Shown here one piece after another: positions 49,354-61,462 of a DNA stretch of 64,000 nt. Positions within the stretch are counted from its first letter, which is position 1. Each line of letters opens with the position of its first letter. Made by a program: the position numbers and the translations under genes. The notes beneath the pieces are model-generated. The model ran no database searches, was not told where the DNA came from, and worked only from the letters and a program-made list of their open reading frames with translations. The stretch is from Chlorops oryzae (Eukaryota > Arthropoda > Insecta > Diptera > Chloropidae): positions 2,109,602-2,173,601 of the forward strand of contig CM035806.1 of assembly GCA_020466095.1 (NCBI GenBank). Direction: 5' to 3'.

Positions 49354-51140
49354 GTAAGTAAGATAGTCGGCGGCACGTGTTGCTGAACTGACCCCTGAAA
49401 GTATGCTAACTATATTTTAATCATGATTTTTAATTCCTGCGAAATCTCGTCTAACGTTTTATTTACAATTTTTTACATTCCTCCCTCCCCCTCCCCCATT
49501 GTTGTTTTTATTTATACATATTTTTTTCCTTGAAATTTTTGCTCCGTCAAGAATGCAAGATACAAATTGTATTTGTTTTCTATTTGAGCTCCATGACAAT
49601 GCAATGGTTTGGCTTGTAAGGCTGCAGTCAGCCAGTCCGTCAGCAACAGCAACAGGAGCAGATGTACCGACATCAGAAATCCTTGTAATTCCTGCTTTTC
49701 AATTTATTCGTTTTTCTTGCATTCCTGCTGCCATATAAATTATGAATTGAATATAGTTTTGGCACTCAGAATATGCTGTCAACTTGAAAAGCTGTCAACA
49801 GCAATTGAGGTTTGTCTCCCATAAACCACCGAATCTTGGTTGCTCGAACTGCCCTGCCTCTGGTGCTTTCCATTTAAAGCACTCGACCGCAAATTATAAG
49901 TATGCATGGCCTCCTCCTTCGAAAGGCGATTCAAAATTTAACTACTAAATACATATTTTGTATACTGTATTTGCTGGAATTTCCAGCAATTATAAATTGT
50001 CTTGCATCCAGGACAATTGATCGAGTCCGTTGCTTGGAATTTCATACGAATTAAATGCATTCAAAGGCGAGAGCACATGCAAGTTATTTATGCTTTTGTT
50101 TGATTTTTTATATTGCTCCTTTTAATCAATGTAAGAATATGATAGGACTTGATTTCCTTTCCGTTTTAAGCATAACCCTGTAGGAAATTGAACTACTTTC
50201 CACATCAGCAGTACACTACTACTCGCTCTTAAATTCCCCCCCAATGAATTGAACCGTAAAATTTTACTCCGAGGTGTCATTCGAAAATCGACACCAGCGT
50301 TTGAACTAGTGCAGAAATATAGGCAACACGGCCAATTCAGTAAATTTGATATACTGCGTTTAGAGATGGGAGACCGCACCGAGCTCACGGTCGTTGCTCA
50401 CGGCACACGTTTAACTCCCCGGACAAGCGAACGCCGATTTTTGTTTTGGTTTTTTTATTTTTTTTTATAATTAGTTAAAACTGGGAGGAGTCAGGCGAGA
50501 AGGTAATTTTATCAAATGAGATAAAGGAGATCTTGGAAATGTGGGAGAGCAGTTTTATAGTTTGTGGAAAAGGAACACCCGAAAAAAGGTTGCATCTGGT
50601 CGTGCTTTGCACACTGAGCGAAATTTACCATGATTTTTTTTTTTAAAGGGCGCATTGTTATTCACAGTCCTTTTGATTTTCGAGCGAAAACTTCAAAAGA
50701 AAAATTGTTGAGTCAACAACATTTTTGGTTGATTTGAAAGGAAATATGTTTAATTACATTTTTTTTCGTTGTGTATAATTCTCATTTGTTTTATAAAATA
50801 GAACATATAAGATATTTATTCATTTTAGAATTTTTATACCCGACACAATCTGTGTAGAGGGTATATTGCGTTTGTGTGGTTGTGTGTAACAACCAGAACC
50901 AGTCGAGATGGACCATACAAAATATATATACAAATGTTCAGCGTCACCAGGTGATTCGATTTAGACATGTCCGTCTGTCCGTATGTCTGTCTGTCTGTTT
51001 GTATACAGTTTTCTTATCGAAGGAGTTGAGCTATCTTGATGAAATTTGGTATGCGTGCTCACGGGGACATGAGTAAGAACAAGTGGATCCGATCGGACCA
51101 TTTTTAGGGGTACCTCCAGTACTAGGGTCTGTTACGAAAA
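48951..51140 (+). repeat. Segmental duplication, shorter copy (empty-site copy)
   Basis: The copy starts abruptly inside the coding sequence at CCCAATCTACCC and includes 403 bp of exon (48951-49353), the intact GTAAGT donor, and the following intron. It lacks both hAT-like insertions, so each target is seen unoccupied. It lies 6.5 kb downstream in the same orientation, within the last membralin intron. It may be a true tandem-type duplication or an assembly of two haplotypes in series. Confidence 0.85.
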
Positions 51141-51404
51141 TGACAAAAACTGCTCTAAAGTCGAAGTTTTTCAAGATATTTTGATGAAATTTGATATTTG
51201 AATATGTTCAAGGCAAGTACTGTAATTTAAAAAAGTTGGAAAAATGGGCGTGGCATAAGGGCGGTTTTCGAAAATTGTCTCCTACACCCGAAATTCAAAT
51301 GGGACTTGAACGAAATTTGGCACTTATGTTTCCTTTGTAGCCTTAAACATCCTTCCGAAAAATTTCCTTGATCGGTCAATTTTTAAGGGTACCTCCAGTA
51401 CTAG
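50834..51404. mobile_element. Family C element, copy in second duplication block
   Basis: It starts TTATACCCGACACAATCTGT and is interrupted at 51405 by the CCCAAG foldback. It matches 45057-45375 well and then diverges. Confidence 0.62.
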
Positions 51405-52310
51405 CCCAAGTAGCAAAATAGGTCGAAAATTGGTAAATTCTTACCTATATTAGGTCAGAATATTTACTTGACCTAACCTAAATAGGTCGAAATTACGTCG
51501 ATTCGACGTCGAGTCGACGTAAGTGGGGAATAGATTGGAAGTCGATTGGCGGTAATAATAGGTCATAATAGGGCATTTCGACTTCAAAGTCAGGGCGAAA
51601 AGAAGTCCGTTTACCTAATATTAGTCGAAAAGAAGTCGCAATGACCAATTTTCGACCTAATTGGACTTATGAGTAAAACGAAAGAGAACGTAAAAGGAAA
51701 CGAAAAAAGTGAGAGAGAGAGTAACAGAGAAAGATATAAATACATAATATCTTACTCAGTCATTCGTATTACTCGAAAGCAGAAATGAACGAGAGATTTT
51801 CTTCTTCGTGTGTCTTAAGAAATAAATAATAAATAAAATATGGACTTCATTAAAAATTATTTTGCGCTTAATAAGTCCCAAAAACATATGCCCGCTGAGA
51901 TTTTTCGTGAAAGTGTTCCTTCTACTTCTTCATTTTTAAGGGGCTTTCTCATTGATGGAAATTAAATAAATATTGCTTGAAAAAAATTGTTTTTCTTAAA
52001 GAAAAAACATATGCAGAAGAATAATTCTCAATTTGCCATTCGAAAAACATGGCGGAGCTCGACCTATTTTGACCTATTTCGACTTTAAAGTCAAACCGAC
52101 TATGAAGTCCAAAAATCAAGTCCGCTCGACTTTGAAGTCGAAGCATGCAACAAAATAAGTCAACTTTTGACCCTATTTCGCCCTATAAGTCAAACGGACT
52201 TTAAAGTCGAATTTTAGTCAAAAAATTGGTCTGTTTTCCTTGAAAAATTACCTAATTTGGAATTCAAAGTTAAGTCAATTTTAAGTCACTCAATAGGGAA
52301 TTTTTTACCT
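51405..52310. mobile_element. CCCAAG-ended foldback rich in GGTCGAAA motifs, right end lost
   Basis: It begins CCCAAGTAGCAAAATAGGTC. The inner arms GGTCGAAAATTGGTAAA and its mirror TTTACCTATTTTCGACC lie at 51421 and up to 52310. The interior repeats GTCGAA / TTCGAC / AGTCGA motifs in both orientations (for example around TCGATTCGACGTCGAGTCGA). The outer right end is replaced by a truncated mariner. Confidence 0.6.
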
Positions 52311-53279
52311 ATTTTCGACCAAAAATCGGCTGAAAATGTGAATAGCGTTTATGGACCTGATACTGTAACAGCCAATCATGCGCAATTTTGGTTTCGTCGA
52401 TTCCGTTCCGGTAACTTCGATGTCAAGGATGCACCACGCACTGTAAGGCCAATTGTCGAAAATGTCGATAAAGTCATGGAAATTATCGAGTCCGACCGTC
52501 ATGTTAGCACTGTTTCGATTGCAAAAGAGCTAAAGATTGCACAAAAAACCGTTTGGAACCATTTGAATAAGGCTGGATACACAAAGAAGCTCGATGTATG
52601 GGTGCCACACGAGTTAACGCAAAAAAACCTCATAGACCGAATTTCCATCTGCGAATCGCTGCTGAACCGCAACAAAATCGACCCATTTCTGAAGCGGTTG
52701 GTGACTGGTGATGAAAAGTGGGTCACTTACGACAACGTCAAGCGAAAACGGTCGTGGTCGAAACACGGTGAACCAGCGGAAACGGTGGCCAAGCCAGGAT
52801 TGACGGCCAGGAAGGTTTTGCTGTGTGTTTGGTGGGATTGGCAGGGAATTATCTACTATGAGCTGCTCCCATACGGCAAAACTCTTAACTCGGAACTCTA
52901 CTGTCAACAATTGGACCGTCTGAAGGAAGCAATCGCCCATAAGCGGCCAGCTTTGGCCAATAGGAGAGGAATTGTGTTCCATCAGGACAACGCCAGGCCA
53001 CACACATCGATAGTGACTCGCCAGAAGCTCCGGGAGTTTGGTTGGGAGGTTCTTCTGCATCCACCTTATAGTCCGGACCTGGCACCAAGTGATTACCATC
53101 TGTTCCTGTCCATGGCGAACAATTTTGCTGGTGAAACATTCGCTTCAAGAGAGGCTTCTGAAATTCGACTGTCTCAATTTTTTGCTAATAGGAACGAGGG
53201 CTTCTATGAGAGAGGCATTATGAAATTACCTTTAAAATGGCAACAAGTTATCGAACAAAACGGCGCATATTTGACCTAA
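52257..53279 (+). pseudogene. 5'-truncated mariner transposase (DD34D), frame otherwise intact
   Basis: A 340-residue frame whose first 20 or so residues come from the foldback rather than the transposase. Similarity begins around ENVNSVYGPDTVTANHAQFW (about residue 27). After that it is open to the TAA: linker WVPHEL (115-120), and catalytic aspartates in TGDEKW (152), HQDNARPH (244) and YSPDLAPSDYHLF (279), with the required 34-residue spacing. The sequence is of the kind related to the source of the human SETMAR transposase domain (cecropia/mellifera side), clearly different from the Himar1-like copy. Loss of the N-terminal helix-turn-helix and the 5' terminal repeat should make it unable to move itself. 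Confidence 0.82.
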
Positions 53280-53356
53280 ATCGAGTCATTCTAACTATCT
53301 TAAATAAAGCCCTCAATTTAATGCAAAAATAATGGATTTCTTTTTACTATACCTAA
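53277..53356 (+). mobile_element. 3' end of the truncated mariner, with terminal repeat
   Basis: After the stop, the sequence ends CTTTTTACTATACCTAA followed by TA (53357-53358). The reverse complement, TTAGGTATAGTAAAAAG, resembles the TTAGGTTGGT-type ends of this mariner group. No matching left end was found. Confidence 0.6.
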
Positions 53357-54870
53357 TATAAAAGAATTTGACTTAGCAGCACATTAAATTTTTAAGTTGT
53401 GGTTGACATTTCTGTGGAAATGCCCATATATCGCGACTGTTGCTGTAGGCGTTACACACAAACGTAATATACTCCCGACACAAAATGCATCTTGCTCAAA
53501 AAAAAACTAACAATCTTATCCAAGTATAAAAAATTCTAGCACTAATTAGTCGTTGAGTGTCTTCATAGAAATTTTGAAAACAATTATTTTAACGATGGAA
53601 TATACCTAATTAGGAATTGTTTTTCTTCAATATCTATAAAAAAAACTCTTCAGACTGTTTACGTTGTTAAAAAAATAAATCCAATTGGCTCTCATTGTTA
53701 ACGCATTAATAAATCCGTTGCATTGATTAGCCATCGTTTCGCTTTAATATTCTTCTTCAAAACGTCTTCCACGCATAATCGCTAACCCTCCCCCTGGCCG
53801 CCTGGCCACCTTTGTCACTCGTTACCCGTCACCCCGTCATCGTCGCCGTCGCCGTCGAGAGCTGGCATTACGCGTTGCTATCACTTGAAGCTGAATTCAA
53901 CACAATTAAATTACTTTGAGATCTTTTCATTTTGTTAATCCATCAGTTCGGAATTTTCCCCCATGCCCATGCGAATGACCACTCCGTGTTGTCATGACAT
54001 TTAACTTGAGATAATTTAATTTAAAGCCATCTTCATCCGTTCGTCGGAAATTCGGCGTGTTTTCGTTTTCGTTTCGTATTATCGAATTCAAACCTTTTCA
54101 ATACAGAAATATATCAACTGAAACAATAACAAATTTAATTCGAACACTAACGATGAACATACCCACATGAAATAACAACAACAATAAAAAACCAAAACAA
54201 AAATACCAAAAATAAAATACAAAAAAAAAAGCAGCTTCTCACGTAAATATCGTCAATTGGTAGCCTTCTCCACCATCTCCGGTTGCTCCAGAACGTTTCC
54301 TCGATAATCGAACGAATTCCAATGCTCAGTGCTCAATGAATTGTAATTTGAATTTTCATTCGTTCCATTCCGATTGATTTAACGTGTCTTATATTCGTTG
54401 AAGGGGTTGATCTCTCCACACCGACATACACCCGACCTGACCCGGCCCGGGACGACTTGGCCCGATAACATTATGAGGGTGTGCAATAATGAATGCACAC
54501 CGCCTTCATACACGATTGCGATACACCTTACGAATGTGCCGTCGCAGTGGAAGTTATGTGGGTGTGTGTTTAAAAAAAAAAAATATAAAAAAATGTATGC
54601 CCAATTCAGTGCTATTCAGTGCCGACATTCCAACCGATTCGCTGTAACACTTGAGATTAACATTTTTTATTGCCAACACTTAACTTTATTCGACTGATCG
54701 AGTTTATAATTTTTTGCTGTGATAAGAACACAAAAAAAAAAAAAAAAAAAAACAAGTATAAATACCATGTACATAATTAAAAGTACTTAGTTTTTGATAA
54801 ATTAAGGCGCCAATATTGCTAAACAAATTTAAAAATATTTTAAAATCAAAAAAGAAAAAAATTCAATTTT
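53357..54870. other. Membralin intron, no recognised element
   Basis: A short (CGTCGC)-like run lies at 53836-53856 and poly-A runs at 54220 and 54732-54752. I see no gene. Confidence 0.5.
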
Positions 54871-57229
54871 AAAGGGTCTGGCGGGTTAAGCAAAGGCATG
54901 TCGCATCATGAAAGCAATTTTTAAATTTTATTGATTTTTCGATAGGTACCATTTAAAAACACTGTGGAGACTACTTTTTAGATTTTTATTTTAAACGGTC
55001 CTTGAAAATCCGTTTTTAATAAGCCTTTTTTCAAAATTTTATATCTTAAAAACTAATTAAGATAAGAAGATGAAACAAATGTTGTCCGATTGCTTATATA
55101 ACAGGAAATCAAAAATTTTTTTTAAATTTTTACACAGAAAATTTTTTCCACAAAACTAAAAATACAATTTTAACAATTTTTTTCAGTGTATTCCATAAAA
55201 AACGTTGGCCGATTGCTAATATAACAGGAAATCACAAAAATTTATTTTTAAATTTTACACTGAGAAAAATTTTTTCACAAAAAATAAACCAAAAATTTAA
55301 CTATTTTTTTCAGTGTATTTAAGTTTTTGTAAAACCTTTTGAATGTTTAAAAAAATACCTTGTTTTATTAACAATAAGTCACCGTTTGTTTCATCTTTTT
55401 ATCTTAATTATTTCAAGAGATTAAATTTTTAAAAACATGCCGCATGAGTAATGTGTTTTGTATCATTTTCGTACATTTTTACTGGATATTTGTACTAGAG
55501 CATCTATGTGCACTTGTAATTTTTTGAATATCTCACTGTTGCTCCATTTAATTTGAATGAAATTTTTTTTTAAATGAAAGCAAATGCTTAGAGGTATTTT
55601 TCAAAAAAACATTTCTAAAGCGGCGTCCAACTGGGAATACACTGAAAAAAATGGTTAAAATTGTGTTTTTAGTTTTGTAGAAAATTTTTTCTCAGTGTAA
55701 AAATTTAAAAAAAATTATTTGATTTCCTGTTATATGTTATTAGCAAACTGGGAATACACTGAAAATTTTTTTTTAAATTATCTCTTAAGTTTTGTGGAAA
55801 ATTTTTTCTCAGTGTAAAAATTTAGAAATTTTTTTGATATCCTGTAATATTAGCAAACTGGGAATACACTGAAAAAAATTTTAAAATTATCTTTTTAGTT
55901 TTGTAGAAAAGTTTTTCTCAGTGTAAAAAAATTAAAAAACTTTTTTTTTTGATATCCTGTTATATAAACAATCGGCCAACGTTTGTTTCATCTTCTTATC
56001 TTAATTCGTTTTTGAGATATAAAATTTTGAAAAAAGGATTCTCAAAGATATTTCAAGGACCGTTCAAAATAAAAATCTAACAAGTAAGAAAGCTAAAGTC
56101 GGTCAAGCCCGACTTTGAAATACCCAGCGTCCCGACATTATGAGCGCACTATGTTTTGCTTCTCTATTTGTGGGCGTGGCAGTAGGAGGGCAAAATAAAT
56201 TTTTTCCCTACACCTTTCATTCGCCTTGGTGAACCTATGTTGCCAATTTGAAGCTTCTACGCCTTTTAATTCGGAAGTTACGAAAAATCTTTATTTGTGG
56301 GCGTGGCAGTGGGCGGGCCACATAAAGTTTTTACATACACCTTTCATTCGCCGTGGTGAACCTATGTTGCGAATGTGAAGCTTCTACTCCTTTTACTTCG
56401 GAAGTTTCGAAAAATCTTCATTTGTGGGCGTGGCAGGGGGCGGGCAAGTTAAATTTTTTCCCTACACCTTTCATTTGCCTTGGTCAACCTATGTTGCGAA
56501 TTTGAAGCGTCTACGCCTATTAATTCGGAAGTTACGAAAAATCTCCATTTGTGGGCGTGGCAGTGGGCGGACCATATAAATTTTTTTCCTACACCTTTTC
56601 TTCGCCTTGGTCAACCTATGTTGCGAATTTGAAGCTTCTACGCCTTTTACTTCACAAGTTACGATAAGCCCTTATTTGTGGGCTTATTTGTGGGCGTGGC
56701 TCACGGAGGGCGGCGTCAATTTTTTTCCAGGATATGTCCCTTTTCGTAGTTTACCAGTACACCAAATATCAATGGAATGTGTTGAGTGGTTCGCAAGTAA
56801 CAAGCATTTTACTGAAAACACATTATATTCATTTGTGGGCGTGGCAGTGGGCGGATGTCTCCCATTTTTACTTAGGAACATACTCGGATCCCGATATACC
56901 TGTGTGCCAAATTTCGACTTGATTGGTCCAGCTGTTTCGGAGGAGATCCGACCACGGACGGACGGACAGACGGACAGACGGACGGACGGACGGACGGACA
57001 GACGGACATGTCTAAATCGATTCAGTTTTTGATCCTGATCATTTCTATATATATATGTCTATATCTCCGGAGCTTAGTTCTCCCTGTTACAAGATTCGCA
57101 CAAAACTAATATACCCCGCTTACGCTGGGTATAAAAAGTAGTCTCCACAGTGTTTTTAGATGGCACCTATCAAAAAATCAACAAAATTTAAAAATTCCTT
57201 TCATGATGCCGCAACCCGCCAGACCCTTT
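54871..57229. mobile_element. AAAGGGTCTGGCGGGTT-ended element with internal tandem repeats
   Basis: The inverted ends AAAGGGTCTGGCGGGTTAAG and AACCCGCCAGACCCTTT continue inward as a long imperfect inverted repeat (CATCATGAAAG / CTTTCATGATG). Inside, units of about 110 bp (ACACTGAAAAAA ... TCTCAGTGTAAAAA) repeat at roughly 55180, 55310, 55637, 55755 and 55860. A family B element is nested at 56083-57137. No protein is encoded. Confidence 0.72.
56083..57137 (+). mobile_element. Family B element nested in the preceding element
   Basis: It starts ACAAGTAAGAAAGCTAAAGT and ends CTTACGCTGGGTATAAAAA. The related uninterrupted sequence at 17128 (AATCTAAAACGTAGTC) shows where it went in. Four to five units of the GGGCGTGGCAGTGGGCGGG minisatellite lie at about 56160-56700 and a (GGAC)n run at 56950-57005. 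Confidence 0.78.
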
Positions 57230-58002
57230 CATCTTCAATATCGCAGTTATTCGAAGTTCAGAATTTTATGGCAGGACCTTTCACTTCCACGGCTGTGAGT
57301 ACATTTTACAGCTGCTTCATACAGTGTTATTCTCAAAAATTTAGTCTATAAATAGTCATTCCAATGATGGTTTTGTACTCCAAACTTATGTCTTCCGACT
57401 TCAAAACTTTCAATCTGGTCTATATCTTTCTGTTATTTCCGTAAACCCAATTTTTTTTTAAAATGAAATTTACGAGGATATCGCAGAAATGAACTCCAAA
57501 ATAGTCCAGAATTTAAATTGGTCCACACACCATGACGATTTAGTTTTGACGCAGTTTTCCCTTTCTCATTTGAAGATAAGAATATATCGCTCATTTACTT
57601 TAGGAATGTCAAATCTCAAAAAAAAAACTCGATTTTTGTGCTCACGATGAGGAAATATTCGGCGTATCATGCCTCACATTGTGTAAAAATTTCGTATCAA
57701 TACTTAGTATACTCTCTTTATGGGAAGAGAATAATGCATTCTTTTTTTTTTTTTGTTTTTTTTTTGTTTAGCAAAATGCAAGTGAATTGAAAACTTTAAA
57801 CTGGTCCAAAAAGGACAGGAGATATCGATCCAATATCGGTTTAAAATTGTGTTGTGTAAAAAGGACACAGTCCTGCTCTTTTTGAAGATAGCGAAATCGA
57901 TTTTCGAAGATAGGAAAACCCGACAAATGAAACAGCGATTTTGCTGTCATACAAAAGAATGAAGCAAAACTTGGAATTTGTGTTAAAAATTCGATTAATG
58001 TT
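57230..58002. other. Membralin intron, no recognised feature
   Basis: This is AT-rich with poly-T at 57741-57770. The overlapping open frames on both strands are unconvincing. Confidence 0.45.
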
Positions 58003-58075
58003 GACGGCGTAGTTGGCTGGGATATCAACTTTTGATGCGAGATGCTCTGGGTTCAGCTCCCAGCTGAGGTCGTGG
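58003..58075 (+). repeat. tRNA-like SINE head
   Basis: GGCGTAGTTGGCTGGGATAT (A-box region) and GGGTTCAGCTCCC (B box, 58049-58061) give a tRNA-like head close to that of the SINE at 63180-63374. The body downstream differs, so this may be a different SINE subfamily. Confidence 0.65.
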
Positions 58076-58225
58076 ATGCTAGTTGTGTGTTTTTTTTGGG
58101 TGGATGATAACATCTGTTGTGGGTGGATCTACAGCATTTTGACGACACTACGAGTTGTTGCGATAACATCCGTCCCGCTTTGTAAACTCTTTGGCCACGC
58201 CCGGATGGTTTTCCATCAATTCAAT

Positions 58226-59055
58226 TACACAGTGCGACACGATTTTGTAAACAAAAGTTTGACGATTGTTTTTGAAAGTGCTCGGTGAGTATAACAACGC
58301 CTCATACTCAGATTTGTCAAGTCACCTCTACTTTTTTTAAAAATAGATTTCAAAAACTGGGGCCGAGAATTAAATTACTCACTTACTATTTTCTTTTCTG
58401 GATAATCTGCCAAGGCAAAAAGAAATTTAGGGAGTTTTTTCCTTGGCAGATTATCCAGTACAACACTGATTAAATATTATTTTCATGGTTCGGAACCATT
58501 TGCGTTGGATTGAAAAATTTCGTGCATACCCAAAGGATGATTTTACGTTTTTTCTTCCGATTTTTGGTAAAAATTGTTCAACTTTGCAACGGCAAAACGG
58601 TATCAAGTAGTGCTTGGATGCAGTTCGTGTATATGAAGAAGTTCTTTAGTTATAATCTTTCTATAGTTGCATCAAAAAATTTTGAAAAAATGTTTATTGC
58701 CTTGGGAGCTAGAGGCCATACAAAATAAAATATGATAAAAAAAATCCGTCAAATTTTAGGAATTTTTGCGATTTGCACCAACTAGATAGAGTTTTTTCGA
58801 ATCGGTTTCCACTAAAACTATTTAAAATGAGTTCAGAGCTATAAATTGTGATAGAAAGGAAATTAAAATAATGAACGGATTACGAGATATAGCCATAAGT
58901 AAATGAGTAATTTAATTCCCGGCCCCAATTTTTGAAGTCTATTTTTAAAAGAAGTAGAGGTGACTTGACAAAACTGAGTATGAGGCGTTGTTATACTCAA
59001 CGAGCACTTTCAAAAACAGTCGTTAAATTTTTGTTTACGAAATCGTGTCGCCATA
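58226..59055. mobile_element. 830 bp foldback with about 150 bp arms
   Basis: The arms 58226-58388 and 58902-59055 are reverse complements (for example TATAACAACGCCTCATACTC and its mirror), ending near AGTGCGACACGATTT / AAATCGTGTCGCCA. The middle has unrelated sequence with short open frames. The family is not recognised. Confidence 0.68.
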
Positions 59056-59458
59056 GAAAGCGGAGTCGTTTTTTTTTACGCTTTCTGTTAGTCAAAAACA
59101 TAAAATACCAAAACAATTAAGGAAAATTAAACTAAAGTATTTTCTTATATTTCTACTGAAAAACCAGCCACGAATAATTCTACCGATTCTGTGAACTATA
59201 AGCTGCTCGTTTTAAATCAGGCAACCAAATCGATAAATCTGCTTCTGTAACACCTAAAACCTGTATTGATTTCAAATTAATGGTTTCCATAACACCCCCA
59301 AATATAATATTACCTATACATATATATATACATATACATATATATTTTTTTAGTATTTTTACATACGCATGCTGGGAGAAATCTAGCTATTTTCTCGATT
59401 TACGTCACATTTACTTATTCTCCATTTACATTGTACATATGTTCTATTTCGGATGTAG
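59056..59458. other. Last part of membralin intron with 3' splice site
   Basis: A TATA-rich stretch lies at 59320-59345. The intron ends TTCTATTTCGGATGTAG, an acceptable acceptor, directly before the terminal exon. Confidence 0.55.
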
Positions 59459-60475
59459 AAGGCCACAATGGGAGAGCTTTTCAAGTTGTACAACATTTTG
59501 AGAGAGCAACGGGTGGCAATCATAATGAACAACCGGAATGTATTGATAATAATAAAATTGAAAAGGTATTTTCTGATGCAAAGAATGAAGGGAATCCAGA
59601 AAATTATGTTGACGTTGAAATTATGCAGACTAGCTGCTATGATGCCATCTTGGCAACAACAACAATAGCGACCGAAGCAACAACTAAAGAAGGAGAAAAT
59701 GAAGAGTCAATAAAAGCACAAAGAACAACTGGCAGCAAAAATAGCAACAACAACAACAACAACAGCCCGAATGAGCAATTAGAAAATGATTTGTATGCCA
59801 TTGTGAAAGGTGACATGAAAGCCAATGGCACAGAATACAATAAGGCTCCGCAGGAATCCAGCACGGAAGCAACAATAAAAACCGCAACAAAGATAACAAC
59901 AACAAAGGCCACCACCGCCGCCGCAGGCGATGAGTTAAAGCCTTATGAAGCTGATCCGGTAAAAGAAATTGTGCGAAAAGGATTGACAGCGAATCCAGCC
60001 GATATGTTGCAGCCAATAAATCAAACGAATATTGAAAACAGTGAATTGATGGGCAACGCTGACCATATTGTTGCAACAACTTCAGCAGCAGCAGCAGCAC
60101 AGCAGCTACATCAACTTCGATTTCAATTTCTTCAAATTTGATTCCATTGGCATTGAAAAGAAATGAAAACTTGGAAATGATTGATAGCGTTGATTGTCGG
60201 TATTCGACTCGAGATGACGATAAGAAGACTTTGTGCGATAGTTTTATTCGTAATGAAAACAAAAACTCAGAAATAATATCAACAAAACATCCATCAACAT
60301 TAGCCGCAGCAGCAGCAGCAGCAGCAAAAAGGGCGGAACAACATCGACAGAGCTGGAATTTTCATCAACGATTGTCAACGACGATCAAAAGAACATAAGT
60401 TCCACTGAAGAGAATAATGTTGATCGCCGCAATGCCAGCGAGATGGAACACCAACATTCTGAATTCCAAAATTAA
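59459..60475 (+). CDS. TMEM259: Membralin (TMEM259) terminal exon, with two apparent frame changes
   Basis: The exon begins after GGATGTAG; the first two bases complete a Glu codon with the G left by exon 42838, then GHNGRAFQVVQHFERATGG follows. The first frame is open to a TGA at 60139-60141. Coding-like sequence continues one frame back (SISISSNLIPLALKRNENLE ... STKHPSTL) to 60398, and again one frame back (STELEFSSTIVNDDQ ... EMEHQHSEFQN) to TAA at 60473-60475. Both changes are by -1 and fall in or next to (CAG)n/(GCA)n tracts at 60083-60100 and 60306-60333. The product is a Thr/Ala/Asn-rich, probably disordered tail. Read literally, the protein ends at 60141; the longer reading implies two one-base losses, by mutation or assembly error. 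Confidence 0.75.
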
Positions 60476-60479
60476 TAAA
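60474..60479 (+). promoter_or_regulatory. AATAAA polyadenylation signal overlapping the last stop
   Basis: AATAAA shares bases with the TAA at 60473-60475. A second candidate, AATAAA at 60716-60721, would leave a more ordinary 3' UTR. Confidence 0.45.
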
Positions 60480-61420
60480 TCTTTACAGCAAACTTCATTG
60501 CACATGGAGCAGCCTATAAATCTAGAGAATTTGAATTAGCCAAAAAAAAAAAAAAGAAATTTTTTTTATTTTTTTTTTTTTTAACTTAAGCTTGGATATC
60601 CTGAAATTCTGCTTAACACTACGCTCGACCGCTTTTTATTTTTTTTCGAAAAAAGCGGAGAGTATCCTTAGAAATGGGGAAGGTGTATTTGTTATCATTA
60701 ATATGGACTGCGCGAAATAAAAGCACAACAACCATTTGTGCATTCGTTTCTCCTTGAAGTGAACTCTTCAACGAAATTCATACAACAAATCTTATTTGGA
60801 AACGTCAGCAGCGTCATATTTTAATTTTTATTTATTTAAAAGGTCATTTTATTTATGCGGCATTGCCTGCATTGTGACCCCATCCATCGTGCCCCCCACG
60901 CGCGCGCCGAAATGTCTCGCTACGCCACTGGGAAACGTTGCAAATTTTTGCTTCTCTCTTGCTGTTATTAAAGCCGCTCACCATTTACATATAAATATAT
61001 AAGTTGAATTTGTGTGTAATTGTGAAAAAAAAAACAAAATAATAATACTATGAAAATATACACTGAAGAACGCGCAATAAGACTATGTCCTGAGTATTTG
61101 CCGTATGTTCTGTCCTGTCTTGTCATGTCGTTCATTCGACCACATCGATTTTAGGCGCTCAACGCCACCGAACCCATTTATTAGTCCACTCCTTCGAAAG
61201 AAAACCAAAAACAAAAAATGAAAACAAAACAAAAACTGAAAAACGAAAAACAAGAAATAAGAAATAAGAAACAAAAAACAAAAAACAAAAAAGAAACAGA
61301 GAAATTACCTGTCAAATTACTTTGACCTCGTTTGGAGACGAAAGTTATGATTAAGTCTTAAATAACCTTGCTACATCACCACATAGTTTAGTCGCAATAT
61401 ATGTATAGCGTATAAGCAAC

Positions 61421-61462
<42 letters not shown>

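Noticed and set aside
56607..57032. 141-codon open frame with TDGQTDRRTDG
   Set aside because: It lies wholly inside a family B element and reads its minisatellite and GGAC repeat.
59320..59345. TATA-rich stretch as a promoter
   Set aside because: It lies inside the last membralin intron just before a splice acceptor and looks like a TATA microsatellite.
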